Assembly: GCF_003862495.1 (NCBI RefSeq)
Contig: NZ_RRCH01000031.1
Location: 1 to 64,000, forward strand
DNA length: 64,000 bases
Reading direction: 5' to 3'
From: Halocatena pleomorpha
GTDB taxonomy: Archaea; Halobacteriota; Halobacteria; Halobacteriales; Haloarculaceae
The position numbers and the translations under genes are program-made. The notes below the pieces were generated by a model. It worked only from the letters and a program-made list of their open reading frames with translations, did no database searches and was not told the origin of the DNA. Of the stretch, positions 15,566 through 23,793 are shown piece by piece; position 1 is the first letter of the stretch; each line of letters starts with the position of its first letter.

Positions 15566-15999
15566 AACCGTACGAGCGAAAGCAACTCAAAGAACGGATC
15601 GAGCGCGAGAGCGCAACGGTCGGCGCGTCGATTCCGGAGACGATCGACGTGCAAGGCGAAGAGATCGCACTGCAGGAGTTCATCTTCGAAACCAAGCGAC
15701 GGAACACCATCCCACCAGATGACCGAGAGCGAGTCGATCAGTTGAAGAAGAACCTCCGGCGCGAACGCCGTCAACGCGTCCAGCGCGTCGAAGACGGCGA
15801 CATCGACTACGAAACCGGCGAGCGGTTGGTCGAGAGCATCATCGGTATCGACCGGGCGTTGTCGGCGCTCGAAGGCCTCGAACCGGTCGATATCGAACAG
15901 GAAATCGCAACGAAAGAGGCTGCCGACAGAAAGCGATGGTCGAACTTCCTGAAACGAGCGCTTGGAAAGGAGGACAGCGGTGCACGGGGGCGACGATGA
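15562..15999 (+). CDS. conserved haloarchaeal protein (DUF5788-like)
   Basis: The 145-aa highly charged, helical protein starts MKPYERKQLKERIERESATVG; RRERRQRVQRVEDGDIDYETGERLVESIIGIDRAL spans a likely coiled segment (about residues 62-105) and the C-terminus is basic (RKRWSNFLKRALG...GARGRR). I recall it as DUF5788, a haloarchaeal protein found upstream of polX; the name is not verified. The basic tail may contact nucleic acid or a partner. Its start and stop both sit in ATGA overlaps, so production is tied to the PIN-like protein and PolX. Confidence 0.7.
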   Translation: MKPYERKQLKERIERESATVGASIPETIDVQGEEIALQEFIFETKRRNTIPPDDRERVDQLKKNLRRERRQRVQRVEDGDIDYETGERLVESIIGIDRALSALEGLEPVDIEQEIATKEAADRKRWSNFLKRALGKEDSGARGRR

Positions 16000-17744
16000 C
16001 GATCCGCAACGAGGAACTCGCAGCGCAGTTCGATGAACTCGCTGATCTCCTTGAAGCCCAAGACGTGGAGTACAAACCGATCGCCTACCGTCGTGCAGCG
16101 GATAACATCCGAGAGTACCCCGAGAACGTCGCCACACTCGCCACACAAGAGGGCACAAACGCTGTTGAACGGATCGATCGCGTCGGCAAAGCCATCGCTT
16201 CGAAGGTCGTAGAATACGCCGAGACCGGTGAAATAGACGAATTGGCGGAGAAACGAGCAGAGCTGCCGGTGGACATGGCGGCGTTGACGAGCGTCGAAGG
16301 TGTCGGCCCAAAAACCGTTGGCCGCCTGTACGAGGCGCTTGACGTGCGCACGCTCGATGATCTCGAAACGGCAGCGAAAAACGAGAAAATCCAAACGGTG
16401 TCGGGATTCGGTCCCAAAACTGAGTCGAACATCCTCGACAACATCGACTTTGCCCGCCAGTCTCAGGACCGCCAGCTCCTCAGCGACGCCGCGCCGATCG
16501 GGGCGGCGATCGTCGATTATCTCACACAGACGGTCGCAGTCCAACGCTGTGAAGTGGCGGGATCGTTGCGGCGGTGGCGGCCCACGATCGGTGATGTTGA
16601 TACGCTCGTTGCGAGCACAGATCCCCAAGCAGTGGTCGACGCATTCACCGACTGGCCCGACACGGGACGGGTGATCGAGGCTGGGACAGGCAAAGCCAGC
16701 GTCAGAACCAACGATGTCCGCGTCGATCTCCGCGTCGTCGATCCGTCGGAGTTCGGGGCTGCCCTTCAGTATTTCACCGGGAGCAAGGACCACAACGTCG
16801 AGCTTCGCAACCGCGCGATCGAGCGCGACTTGAAGGTGAACGAGTACGGCGTCTTTGACATCTCCGAGACGGACGATCCGGACGCCGGTCAACGCGTCGG
16901 TGACCGGATCGGCGGCGCGACCGAAACGGACGTGTACGACGCACTCGATCTCCCGCCGATCCCCCCAGAACTGCGGGAAGGGCGCGGAGAGATTGACGCG
17001 GCGGCAGCAAACGAACTGCCGGATCTCGTGACACTCGATGCGATCCGTGGCGATCTCCACCTCCACACCGACTGGTCCGATGGACGAAACAGCATCGAGG
17101 AGATGGTCGAGGCGGCAACTAACCGAGGATACGAATACGTCTGTATTACTGATCACGCCAAGGGACCCGGAATGGTCGGTGGCGTCGGACTCACGGACGA
17201 TCAACTCGAAACACAACTCTCGGAACTCCGTGCGGTCGGAGACGACGCAGAGATCGACGTGTTCGCTGGCGTCGAAGCAAACATCGGTCCAGACGGTCGT
17301 CTTTCTGTGGCTGACGCGGTGCTCGAACAACTCGACTGTGTCGTTGCCTCACCCCACGCCGCACTCGATGGCGACGGTACCGATCGGCTCATCGCGGCCG
17401 CCGAACACCCTGCGGTCGACATCGTCGGTCATCCAACCGGTCGCCAACTCAATCAGAGATCCGGACTCGACATCGACGTGCCAGCACTGGCTGACGCGGC
17501 CGCGAAAGCCGGAACGGCAGTAGAAATCAACGCAAACCCCCGTCGGCTCGATCTCCACGGGAGTGCGGTGCAAGCCGCGCTCGAACAGGGTGCGACAATC
17601 ACGATCGATACCGACGCTCACGGACCGGAAAGCTACGACTACCTCCGGTATGGGGTTCATACCGCCCGGCGCGGGTGGGCCGAACCGAGTGATGTGCTCA
17701 CCACCTGGCCCACGGCGGATGTTCGAGCGTTTCTCGACGCATGA
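15996..17744 (+). CDS. polX: DNA polymerase/3'-5' exonuclease PolX
   Basis: The 582-aa repair polymerase starts at ATG 15996, overlapping the upstream stop (ATGA). The N-terminal 8-kDa-like domain is followed by two helix-hairpin-helix motifs (SVEGVGPKTVGRLYE and SGFGPKTESNIL). The nucleotidyltransferase core has VAGSLRRWRPTIGDVDTLVAS with the GS and the two metal-binding Asp residues, and a third Asp in VRVDLRVVD. The C-terminal PHP domain (from about residue 345) shows RGDLHLHTDWSDG, ITDHAKGPG, GVEANIG, ASPHAAL, GHPTG and TDAHGPES, a complete set of metal ligands for the exonuclease. Function: gap filling in base excision repair. Mut7-C RNase gene overlaps its stop. Confidence 0.95.
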   Translation: MTIRNEELAAQFDELADLLEAQDVEYKPIAYRRAADNIREYPENVATLATQEGTNAVERIDRVGKAIASKVVEYAETGEIDELAEKRAELPVDMAALTSVEGVGPKTVGRLYEALDVRTLDDLETAAKNEKIQTVSGFGPKTESNILDNIDFARQSQDRQLLSDAAPIGAAIVDYLTQTVAVQRCEVAGSLRRWRPTIGDVDTLVASTDPQAVVDAFTDWPDTGRVIEAGTGKASVRTNDVRVDLRVVDPSEFGAALQYFTGSKDHNVELRNRAIERDLKVNEYGVFDISETDDPDAGQRVGDRIGGATETDVYDALDLPPIPPELREGRGEIDAAAANELPDLVTLDAIRGDLHLHTDWSDGRNSIEEMVEAATNRGYEYVCITDHAKGPGMVGGVGLTDDQLETQLSELRAVGDDAEIDVFAGVEANIGPDGRLSVADAVLEQLDCVVASPHAALDGDGTDRLIAAAEHPAVDIVGHPTGRQLNQRSGLDIDVPALADAAAKAGTAVEINANPRRLDLHGSAVQAALEQGATITIDTDAHGPESYDYLRYGVHTARRGWAEPSDVLTTWPTADVRAFLDA

Positions 17745-18178
17745 ATCAACGACGGCTTCTCCTCGATGTGATGTGTGGCGGACTGCGGAGCTACCTCCGG
17801 ATGTGTGGCTACGACACCGTGTACGCGCTCGACCGAGGGATCGAAGCCGACGACCGACTGCTCGCTGTCGTCCAAACGGAAGACCGCACACTCATCACCC
17901 GCGATCGGCAGCTTGCGACGCGAGCCAACACCGCAATCCTCCTCACGAGTACGAACACGAAAGAACAACTCCGAACGTTGCAAAGCGCCGGAATCGGACT
18001 CACACTCACCGAGCCGACGCGCTGTAGCCGGTGTAACGGCCGTCTTGAACCTGCGTCTGGCCCACGGCCGGACGATGTCCCGACCGATCGACGCGTCTGG
18101 CGGTGTGAAAACTGCGGACAGTGGTTTTGGAAAGGAAGTCATTGGGACCACGTTCAGACGACGCTCCGATCCGTGTGA
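17741..18178 (+). CDS. Mut7-C RNase domain protein with zinc ribbon
   Basis: The 145-aa protein has the Mut7-C PIN-like RNase fold: RLLLDVMCGGLRSYLRMCGYDTVY (catalytic Asp near residue 9) and EDRTLITRDRQLATRAN (Asp near 55). The C-terminal zinc ribbon is formed by CSRCNGRLEP and WRCENCGQWFWKGSHWD. Single-domain Mut7-C proteins are widespread in archaea and thought to be RNases. ATGA overlap with polX makes it the fifth and last gene of the operon. A pairing of RNase and repair polymerase could reflect removal of ribonucleotides or RNA primers during repair, which is inference. Confidence 0.88.
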   Translation: MNQRRLLLDVMCGGLRSYLRMCGYDTVYALDRGIEADDRLLAVVQTEDRTLITRDRQLATRANTAILLTSTNTKEQLRTLQSAGIGLTLTEPTRCSRCNGRLEPASGPRPDDVPTDRRVWRCENCGQWFWKGSHWDHVQTTLRSV

Positions 18179-18398
18179 CGCAACGGATATATTTCAACAT
18201 ATCTGCTATGATCAAAATGTATTATTTTATACTTCTATCATCGAATATTGGAGTTACACCGGATAAGAGCAGCCGATAGTCTCGAACCACCAATGAATAC
18301 GTCGGCTATGATATGTCTATCTAATACGATAGGTCTGGATCAAATGGATACTTGACTGTAGATAAGGTATATACTCACTCACCTATCAGTCTCGATTG
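18179..18398. other. AT-rich intergenic region
   Basis: This 220-bp stretch is clearly more AT-rich than its surroundings. It contains small dyads such as CTATC-N6-GATAG (18317-18332) but no gene I can support. The promoter for the next membrane protein is probably within GATAAGGTATATACT at about 18361-18375. Confidence 0.4.
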
Positions 18399-18812
18399 AT
18401 GCCCATTCGAAGGATCTCCCTCAGAGGATTTTTGTTCGGGAGGTCGTGGGACCGCTCTCGGCGTATACTTCTGACAGGGATCGTCGTCTCGATCGTTCTC
18501 GGGGTGATCGGAACAGTGGTCCCATTAGGGGTTCTCGTCTTTGTCCGGTCGGATATCGCTGGTTGGGTTGCGATCCTCGTCCTCCTTGGAACGGCAGGTG
18601 GGCTTGCGTACACCAACGCTGGCTACGTAGTGGTGGTAGTGATTCAACTCCTCTTGTTGGTCGGACTGTTTACCAGCGGTGGAGTCGCAACGTTTCCCGG
18701 TACGGATACTGTCGAATATCTCCAACTTTTGATCTGGTTTTCGGTCGTGTTTGCTCTCGTTTCCGGTTCTATCGGATACATGATCGGTTGGCTCCTGCGG
18801 ACCGTTCGGTAG
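18399..18812 (+). CDS. small four-helix membrane protein
   Basis: The 137-aa protein starts at ATG 18399 (preceded by an in-frame TTG). A basic N-terminus (RRISLRGFLFGRSWDRSRR) precedes four hydrophobic segments at about residues 23-48, 53-70, 74-92 and 108-132. There is no catalytic or binding motif. It stands alone between two AT-rich intergenic regions. Unknown function; a typical haloarchaeal orphan membrane protein. Confidence 0.65.
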   Translation: MPIRRISLRGFLFGRSWDRSRRILLTGIVVSIVLGVIGTVVPLGVLVFVRSDIAGWVAILVLLGTAGGLAYTNAGYVVVVVIQLLLLVGLFTSGGVATFPGTDTVEYLQLLIWFSVVFALVSGSIGYMIGWLLRTVR

Positions 18813-19089
18813 ACCGGTCTCACACTCCGAGAGCTTCTATGAGATTATCATACCATATGCTGATCATTACATTATTATCTTGAAATATATCACCAGAATC
18901 GACACAGCTGAGAATATGTGATATTGTATATGTGTATTAGTCGTCCTCCATCTCTACTATATTACTGTATGACCGGTACGCCGTCCCGGACATAGGAGTG
19001 AAATTAACCACGTACTGTTATATCGCACCCCGAACGTATAATGAAGCTTCAACAATCTATTTTACGAATGTGAAGGTATACTGATTTGG
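18813..19089. other. AT-rich intergenic region before protease gene
   Basis: This 277-bp region is strongly AT-rich (for example TTATCTTGAAATATATC and GATATTGTATATGTG). TATTTTACG at 19058-19066 is about 28 bp before the protease start and is the likely TATA box. No coding or RNA gene is seen. The composition drop across 18.2-19.1 kb suggests either a regulatory-rich intergenic space or acquired DNA. Confidence 0.4.
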
Positions 19090-20235
19090 ATGATGTTAGA
19101 TGACAACGATCGTCCATCGACCGATAAGATCCATACTGAGACTCGTCCAGGAATGAGTCGTCGTCGTTTATTATCTTCTCTTCTTGGGCTCGGATTCACA
19201 CAGATGTCTGCCAAATACATCACACGGGAGGACATTGATGGGGCGGCCTCGGACGAGGTACCGATCGTAATCGGGATGCACAGTGATGATCCGATGGGCG
19301 AACAAACAGCGTATAAACGGTACGTACCCGCCGATTGGTACAACGATTACCGTCACGCAACGCGGATGAAACACCGAATAGAGCGATCACTCGGAACGCT
19401 GCCGGGGGTCGTCAGCATCGGTGTCAGTCCAGGAGAAGTGGGTGGAGACAACTCTCGGCTGGTCGTTCGATTACAGGACGGCGATGTCCGGACCACCATG
19501 GGAGAGGTTCCAACCCATGTCGAGGGCGTCGAAATCGATGTTGAGTCGGTTTCGGGGTTTGAACCGATCGGCTGTACCGACACCCTTCAAAACTGGAGTT
19601 CGTCCACCGCAACGATTCGGGGTGGGTATGAGGTACGGGGAAACTCCAACGCGCCGATCGGTTCCGTTGGTGCTCCTGCGTTCAAAGACGGCAATCGATA
19701 TCTCGCTACGTGCCAGCACATCTTTTCGGGTAGCGACGCGACAGGGGAAACACTCAAACATCCCAACGGAACGTCCCTCGGTACGGTGAGACATACCAAA
19801 TGCAACGAGGACTACGCCATGGTCGAACTCAACCGTGGATACCGAATCAAACGCGCCATTCGGTATTCGGGGTACAACGGCATCAGTGGGCATTTCTCGT
19901 ACGACGGATTGGGCTACCTCAAGAGTCGCGGAGTGAATACACAAAAAGTGGGCAGAACGACGTGCCGAACCAGTTTTGCCAAGATACAAACCACCGCTGA
20001 AACGATCTACACCGCCCCCGGGTGTCTTCCGAAACCGTATTCGGTGTTTCACGAGGATAATAGCTCAGGGAACGACCTGAAACGGGGCGATAGCGGTTCG
20101 ATTAGTTTTTATGAATCACCAAACAATTCGAACAGATGTTGGTTGGTTAGCTTCATAAATTATGAAGATGGGAAAACGAACGACGTGTTCGGGATCGGCA
20201 TCTACCGACTCGCAGACTTCGGATACAATTTTTGA
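19090..20235 (+). CDS. secreted trypsin-like (S1 fold) serine protease
   Basis: The 381-aa protein shows a twin-arginine-like start (MSRRRLLSSLLGLGF near residue 22) with a short hydrophobic stretch, suggesting Tat export, though the segment is weak. The chymotrypsin-fold triad is visible in order: His in YLATCQHIFSG (near 214), Asp in CNEDYAMVEL (near 245) and Ser in LKRGDSGSISF (near 338). Cys residues near the His and Asp may form a disulfide. Residues 90-160 form a pro-region-like domain. Likely an extracellular endopeptidase. Its region has lower GC than neighbours and the gene is unlinked to other functions, so acquisition by transfer is possible. A second in-frame ATG follows immediately (19093). 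Confidence 0.82.
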   Translation: MMLDDNDRPSTDKIHTETRPGMSRRRLLSSLLGLGFTQMSAKYITREDIDGAASDEVPIVIGMHSDDPMGEQTAYKRYVPADWYNDYRHATRMKHRIERSLGTLPGVVSIGVSPGEVGGDNSRLVVRLQDGDVRTTMGEVPTHVEGVEIDVESVSGFEPIGCTDTLQNWSSSTATIRGGYEVRGNSNAPIGSVGAPAFKDGNRYLATCQHIFSGSDATGETLKHPNGTSLGTVRHTKCNEDYAMVELNRGYRIKRAIRYSGYNGISGHFSYDGLGYLKSRGVNTQKVGRTTCRTSFAKIQTTAETIYTAPGCLPKPYSVFHEDNSSGNDLKRGDSGSISFYESPNNSNRCWLVSFINYEDGKTNDVFGIGIYRLADFGYNF

Positions 20236-20246
20236 TCGCCGTTCGG

Positions 20247-21014
20247 TCAGCCCCATTCGATCCCCAGCATTCCGCTGATGAGGAATTCGAGCGCGTTAAC
20301 GAGGTAATGGGCGATAATAACGACGAGAAGGCTGTTCGTGAGAACGAAGACGACGGCCAACGCGAAGCCAAGGACACCGGTAACGAGGACACCGATGCGA
20401 CCCTGTGCGCCGTGTCCGACCGCAAACGCGATTGAGGACCCGCCAGCGAGGAGCCACGGCGAAATTGAAAACCCCGTACTGAGAGCGCCGATCAGCGCAC
20501 CCCGGAACAGTAGTTCTTCGAAGCCGGCGATGATGGGAAGAACACCACCTAACAGGATGACCCAGCCCGTCGTTGTTTCCGGGGTGAGATGCTCCCGGAG
20601 GCGCTGGTCGTAGTCGTGACCGAGCGCCGTTGCGACCACAGCACCGAGTGCGTTGATGGCGTACAGACCGATCCCCGTGGCGATCCCGACGCCCACTGCG
20701 ACGCCACCGACGCTCCCAGGGTCGGCGGTGTCAATACCGATGGCCGCCATCGGAACCGCCGTGAACCCCACCGCAGCGAAAAGTAGCACGCCGAACAACC
20801 CTTGTGACAGTCCGACGTTGAGCAACACAGTCACGGGGGAGAGCCGTTCCGTTGAGGACGGCACCCGCTCTGGCGTCGAATTGGTGTTCGGGATCTGCTC
20901 TGAGGATAGATCGTCGGAAAATCCACTGACGGTATCCTGTGAAAGACGAGCAAGCGCTAGCAACAGTCCGAGGACGACGCCAGTAACACCGGCAAACGCC
21001 GTCCAGTCGGTCAC
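20247..21014 (-). CDS. CPBP family intramembrane metalloprotease
   Basis: The 255-aa polytopic protein (about 7-8 hydrophobic segments) carries the three CPBP/Abi motifs: FEELLFRGALIGAL (EExxxR, about residues 167-180), SIAFAVGHG (FxxxH) and HYLVNALEF (HxxxN). These form a glutamate/histidine intramembrane metal site as in Rce1. It starts with GTG at 21014, one nucleotide after the LonB stop, so the two membrane-associated proteases are co-transcribed and likely translationally coupled. Substrate unknown: candidates are prenylated or signal-bearing membrane proteins. Confidence 0.85.
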   Translation of the reverse strand: MTDWTAFAGVTGVVLGLLLALARLSQDTVSGFSDDLSSEQIPNTNSTPERVPSSTERLSPVTVLLNVGLSQGLFGVLLFAAVGFTAVPMAAIGIDTADPGSVGGVAVGVGIATGIGLYAINALGAVVATALGHDYDQRLREHLTPETTTGWVILLGGVLPIIAGFEELLFRGALIGALSTGFSISPWLLAGGSSIAFAVGHGAQGRIGVLVTGVLGFALAVVFVLTNSLLVVIIAHYLVNALEFLISGMLGIEWG

Positions 21015-21015
21015 G

Positions 21016-23043
21016 TTACTGTGGGCTTGGGCTACTCGGTCCGGCCGTCGATCCGGAGTCGAGCGCCTGTCCAGTAATACTCTTGAGACGGTCGACGAGC
21101 GAATCTTTCTCCGGTTCTCCGACGAGTGCGATGTCGAGGACTTCGCTGATGTGAGAGACGGGAACGATATCGACCATCTCTTCGTACTCGTCTTCGATCA
21201 TCACGTCCTGTTCGTTGGCGGCAGGAATGATCACCGTATCGAGCCCGGATTTGGCCGCGGCTTCGATCTTGTGGGTAACGCCGCCGACGGGGAGCACGTC
21301 ACCGCGAACCGATAGCGATCCGGTCATCGCAACGCTCTGATCGACGGGGATGTCTTCGAGCGCGCTGATGACGGCCGCCGCCATGGTAACGCTCGCTGAA
21401 TCGCCTTCGACGCCCTCGTAGGACTGGACGTACTGGATGTGGATGTCCTTCTGGGTGATGTCCTCGTCTGAGAACTTCTTGATGATGGCTGAGACGTTTT
21501 GGACAGCCTCCTGAGCGATGTCTTGGAGGTTACCCGTGGCGATCACCTCACCGGGACCCTGAGACGGCGCGATTTCGGCCATCACAGGCATTACGATGCC
21601 CGAATCCTCGCCCATCACCGCAAGCCCGTTGACACGGCCACCGACATCGCCGTGGGCAACGGTCATGTCGTAATCCTTGCGCTTCTCGATGTAGTCATCT
21701 GCGAGCTGTTGCTCGATCGAGCGCGAGCGTCCTTTCGCTTCGAGGACGTGGTCCCGCTTCGTTAGATCTGCGTCGGAAGCGCGGGCGATGTCACCGGCGA
21801 CCCGGATGAGTCCGCCCAGCGTCCGGAGTTCGAGCGTCAGGTGGCCTTTCCGGCCAGCCCGGCGCTGTGCTTCGAGGATGACTTCTTCAGCGGCTTCGCG
21901 GGTGAAGTGGGGCAATCGGCCGTCCTTTTGGACTTCTTGGGCGATAAAGCGGACGTACTTGCGGCGCATCTCGGGGGTGTCCTCGATGGTGTCGTCCATG
22001 TACACCTCGTACCCATACCCTTTGATCCGGTTTCTGAGTGCGGGGTGCATGTTCTCCATCGCGTCGAGGTTGCCGGCAGCGACCATGATGAAGTCCGTGG
22101 GGACGGGTTCGGTCTGCACCATCGCGCCCGAGGAGCGGTCGGATTGGCCCGTGATCGAGAACTCGCCCTCCTGAATCGCGGTCATCAGCTTCTGCTGGGA
22201 CCGGATGTCGAGGGTGTTGATCTCGTCGACGAACAGCACGCCCTTGTTGGATTTGTGGATCGCACCGGGTTCGACGCGGTCGTGGCTCGGCGTCTCCATG
22301 CCACCGGACTGGAACGGATCGTGACGAACGTCACCGAGCAGCGCCCCGGCGTGGGCACCCGTCGCGTCCTCAAACGGAGCAGTCTGCTTGTCGGCATTGT
22401 TCACGAGCAGATTGGGGATCATCGCGTCGCTTCCCCGATTGCTGTACCGGAAGATGAAATAGATGACCCCAGCAGCAAGAATGCCGAGCAGGAACATGCC
22501 CCGGATGAGCGCGTAGCCGAAAATGACCACGATGAGAATCCACATGAGGAACGACCGCATCTGGTTGTGCTTTCTGGCCTCCTCTTTGTGGGCGTCAATG
22601 ATCTGTTCGCCCTTGCCTGCCGGTACCGTCCGGATTTTCGGTTCGTTCCCGTCGTCGGGGTTGTGATACACCAGAATGTCCTGAAGCTCTTCTCGTGGAA
22701 GGAGCTGGCTCATCGCCTTGGCCAACATCGACTTGCCCGTCCCGGGTGACCCGATCATCATCACGTGACGGCGCTGCTTAGCCGCCTTCAAGACGATGTC
22801 GCGGGCGCGATCCTGCCCGATCACCTGGTCGACAAGCCGGTCGGGCACCTCAATGCCGGCGGTCGTGTCGATCGTCAGTCCGCCGAGGAGATCACCCGTC
22901 GCTTCGTCGTTGATTTTGTCGTCATCGATCTGCTCCTCTCCGAGTTCTGTAACGGTCTCGGTGGAGCGTTCTCCCGACGTGGACAGCGAATCGTCTGCCC
23001 CCTCCTGTCCCGGGAGAGCCTCGTCTGGGTTGTTGTCGCTCAT
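21016..23043 (-). CDS. lonB: ATP-dependent protease LonB (archaeal membrane Lon)
   Basis: The 675-aa AAA+ protease has a Walker A GSPGTGKSML (near residue 117), two adjacent hydrophobic segments inserted in the ATPase domain (SFLMWILIVVIFGYALIRG and MFLLGILAAGVIYFIFRY) that anchor it in the membrane, Walker B GVLFVDEINTL, and a C-terminal Ser-Lys protease domain with the catalytic Ser in VEGDSASVTMA and Lys in VTHKIEAAAKSG. It degrades misfolded and regulatory proteins and is essential in Haloferax, where it affects membrane lipid and carotenoid levels. The first 50 residues are acidic and disordered. CPBP protease follows in the same operon. Confidence 0.95.
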   Translation of the reverse strand: MSDNNPDEALPGQEGADDSLSTSGERSTETVTELGEEQIDDDKINDEATGDLLGGLTIDTTAGIEVPDRLVDQVIGQDRARDIVLKAAKQRRHVMMIGSPGTGKSMLAKAMSQLLPREELQDILVYHNPDDGNEPKIRTVPAGKGEQIIDAHKEEARKHNQMRSFLMWILIVVIFGYALIRGMFLLGILAAGVIYFIFRYSNRGSDAMIPNLLVNNADKQTAPFEDATGAHAGALLGDVRHDPFQSGGMETPSHDRVEPGAIHKSNKGVLFVDEINTLDIRSQQKLMTAIQEGEFSITGQSDRSSGAMVQTEPVPTDFIMVAAGNLDAMENMHPALRNRIKGYGYEVYMDDTIEDTPEMRRKYVRFIAQEVQKDGRLPHFTREAAEEVILEAQRRAGRKGHLTLELRTLGGLIRVAGDIARASDADLTKRDHVLEAKGRSRSIEQQLADDYIEKRKDYDMTVAHGDVGGRVNGLAVMGEDSGIVMPVMAEIAPSQGPGEVIATGNLQDIAQEAVQNVSAIIKKFSDEDITQKDIHIQYVQSYEGVEGDSASVTMAAAVISALEDIPVDQSVAMTGSLSVRGDVLPVGGVTHKIEAAAKSGLDTVIIPAANEQDVMIEDEYEEMVDIVPVSHISEVLDIALVGEPEKDSLVDRLKSITGQALDSGSTAGPSSPSPQ

Positions 23044-23081
23044 AGAACCGTGCTCTCACCGTATACGATGAGATGTTTACT

Positions 23082-23092
23082 GATATACTTTC
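23082..23092 (-). promoter_or_regulatory. TATA box of lonB operon
   Basis: The minus strand reads AAAGTATATCA about 40 bp before the lonB ATG. It predicts a transcription start near 23060 and a short leader of about 15-20 nt. Assigned from position and composition only. Confidence 0.45.
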
Positions 23093-23207
23093 TCCCCTAG
23101 ATACCGAAACCAGTGCCTGAAACCGCAAGCAAGGAGCTAACATGACAGTAGATAGACCACAATCTGTAGACCACTGGCCTTATTACAAAACCGGTAAAGA
23201 TCTATGT

Positions 23208-23723
23208 ATGCGTGGGTTCTTCATTGGGCGGTTTCAGCCCTTCCACGAGGGACACCAGACGATGGTCGAGCAGATCGCCCAGGAGGTGGACGAACTCGTG
23301 CTTGGCATCGGGAGCGCGGATCAATCACACACGATGAACGACCCGTTCACACCCGGTGAGCGCATCATGATGATCACCAAGACGCTCGAATCGCTCGATC
23401 TCACTACCTACGCTGTCCCGATCGAGGATTTGAACCGCAACGCCGTGTGGGTTAGTCACGTGCAGAGCATGTCTCCGCATTTCGATGTGGCGTATTCGAA
23501 CAATCCGCTTGTCGTCCGACTGTTCGAAGAGGCTGGTGTGGAGGTCCAATCAACGCCGATGATCAGGCGCGAGGAATTCGAAGGCTCTCAAGTCCGGGGT
23601 CGAATGCGCCGTGGTGAGGAGTGGAAACACCTCGTTCCTGATCCAGCGGTCGAAATCATCGAGGAGATCGACGGCGTCAGCCGGATCCAACAGATCAGCG
23701 ACTCCGACGCAAACGGAGCCTGA
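23208..23723 (+). CDS. nadM: nicotinamide-nucleotide adenylyltransferase
   Basis: The 171-aa enzyme joins NMN (or nicotinate mononucleotide) and ATP to give NAD and pyrophosphate. MRGFFIGRFQPFHEGHQTMV contains the GRFxPxHxGH nucleotidyltransferase signature at residues 7-16; ATG 23208 is chosen because the motif begins right after it and a TATA-like TTATTACAAAA (about 23180-23190) lies some 25 bp upstream, implying a leaderless mRNA. GIGSADQSHTMNDPFTPGERIMM and EGSQVRGRMRRGEEW match the remaining substrate loops of archaeal NadM. The SAM-hydrolysing enzyme lies 70 bp downstream on the same strand. Confidence 0.93.
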   Translation: MRGFFIGRFQPFHEGHQTMVEQIAQEVDELVLGIGSADQSHTMNDPFTPGERIMMITKTLESLDLTTYAVPIEDLNRNAVWVSHVQSMSPHFDVAYSNNPLVVRLFEEAGVEVQSTPMIRREEFEGSQVRGRMRRGEEWKHLVPDPAVEIIEEIDGVSRIQQISDSDANGA

Positions 23724-23793
23724 TCTCGTTTTAACGGACTTTCAACGGACGTTCGAGCGGGCGACACTTATCGTCGGACGGTCAACGTGACGT

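Noticed and set aside
15807-17330. 507-aa open frame antisense to PolX
   Set aside because: It lies entirely opposite polX, whose motifs and codon usage are convincing. Long antisense frames are typical of high-GC haloarchaeal genes.
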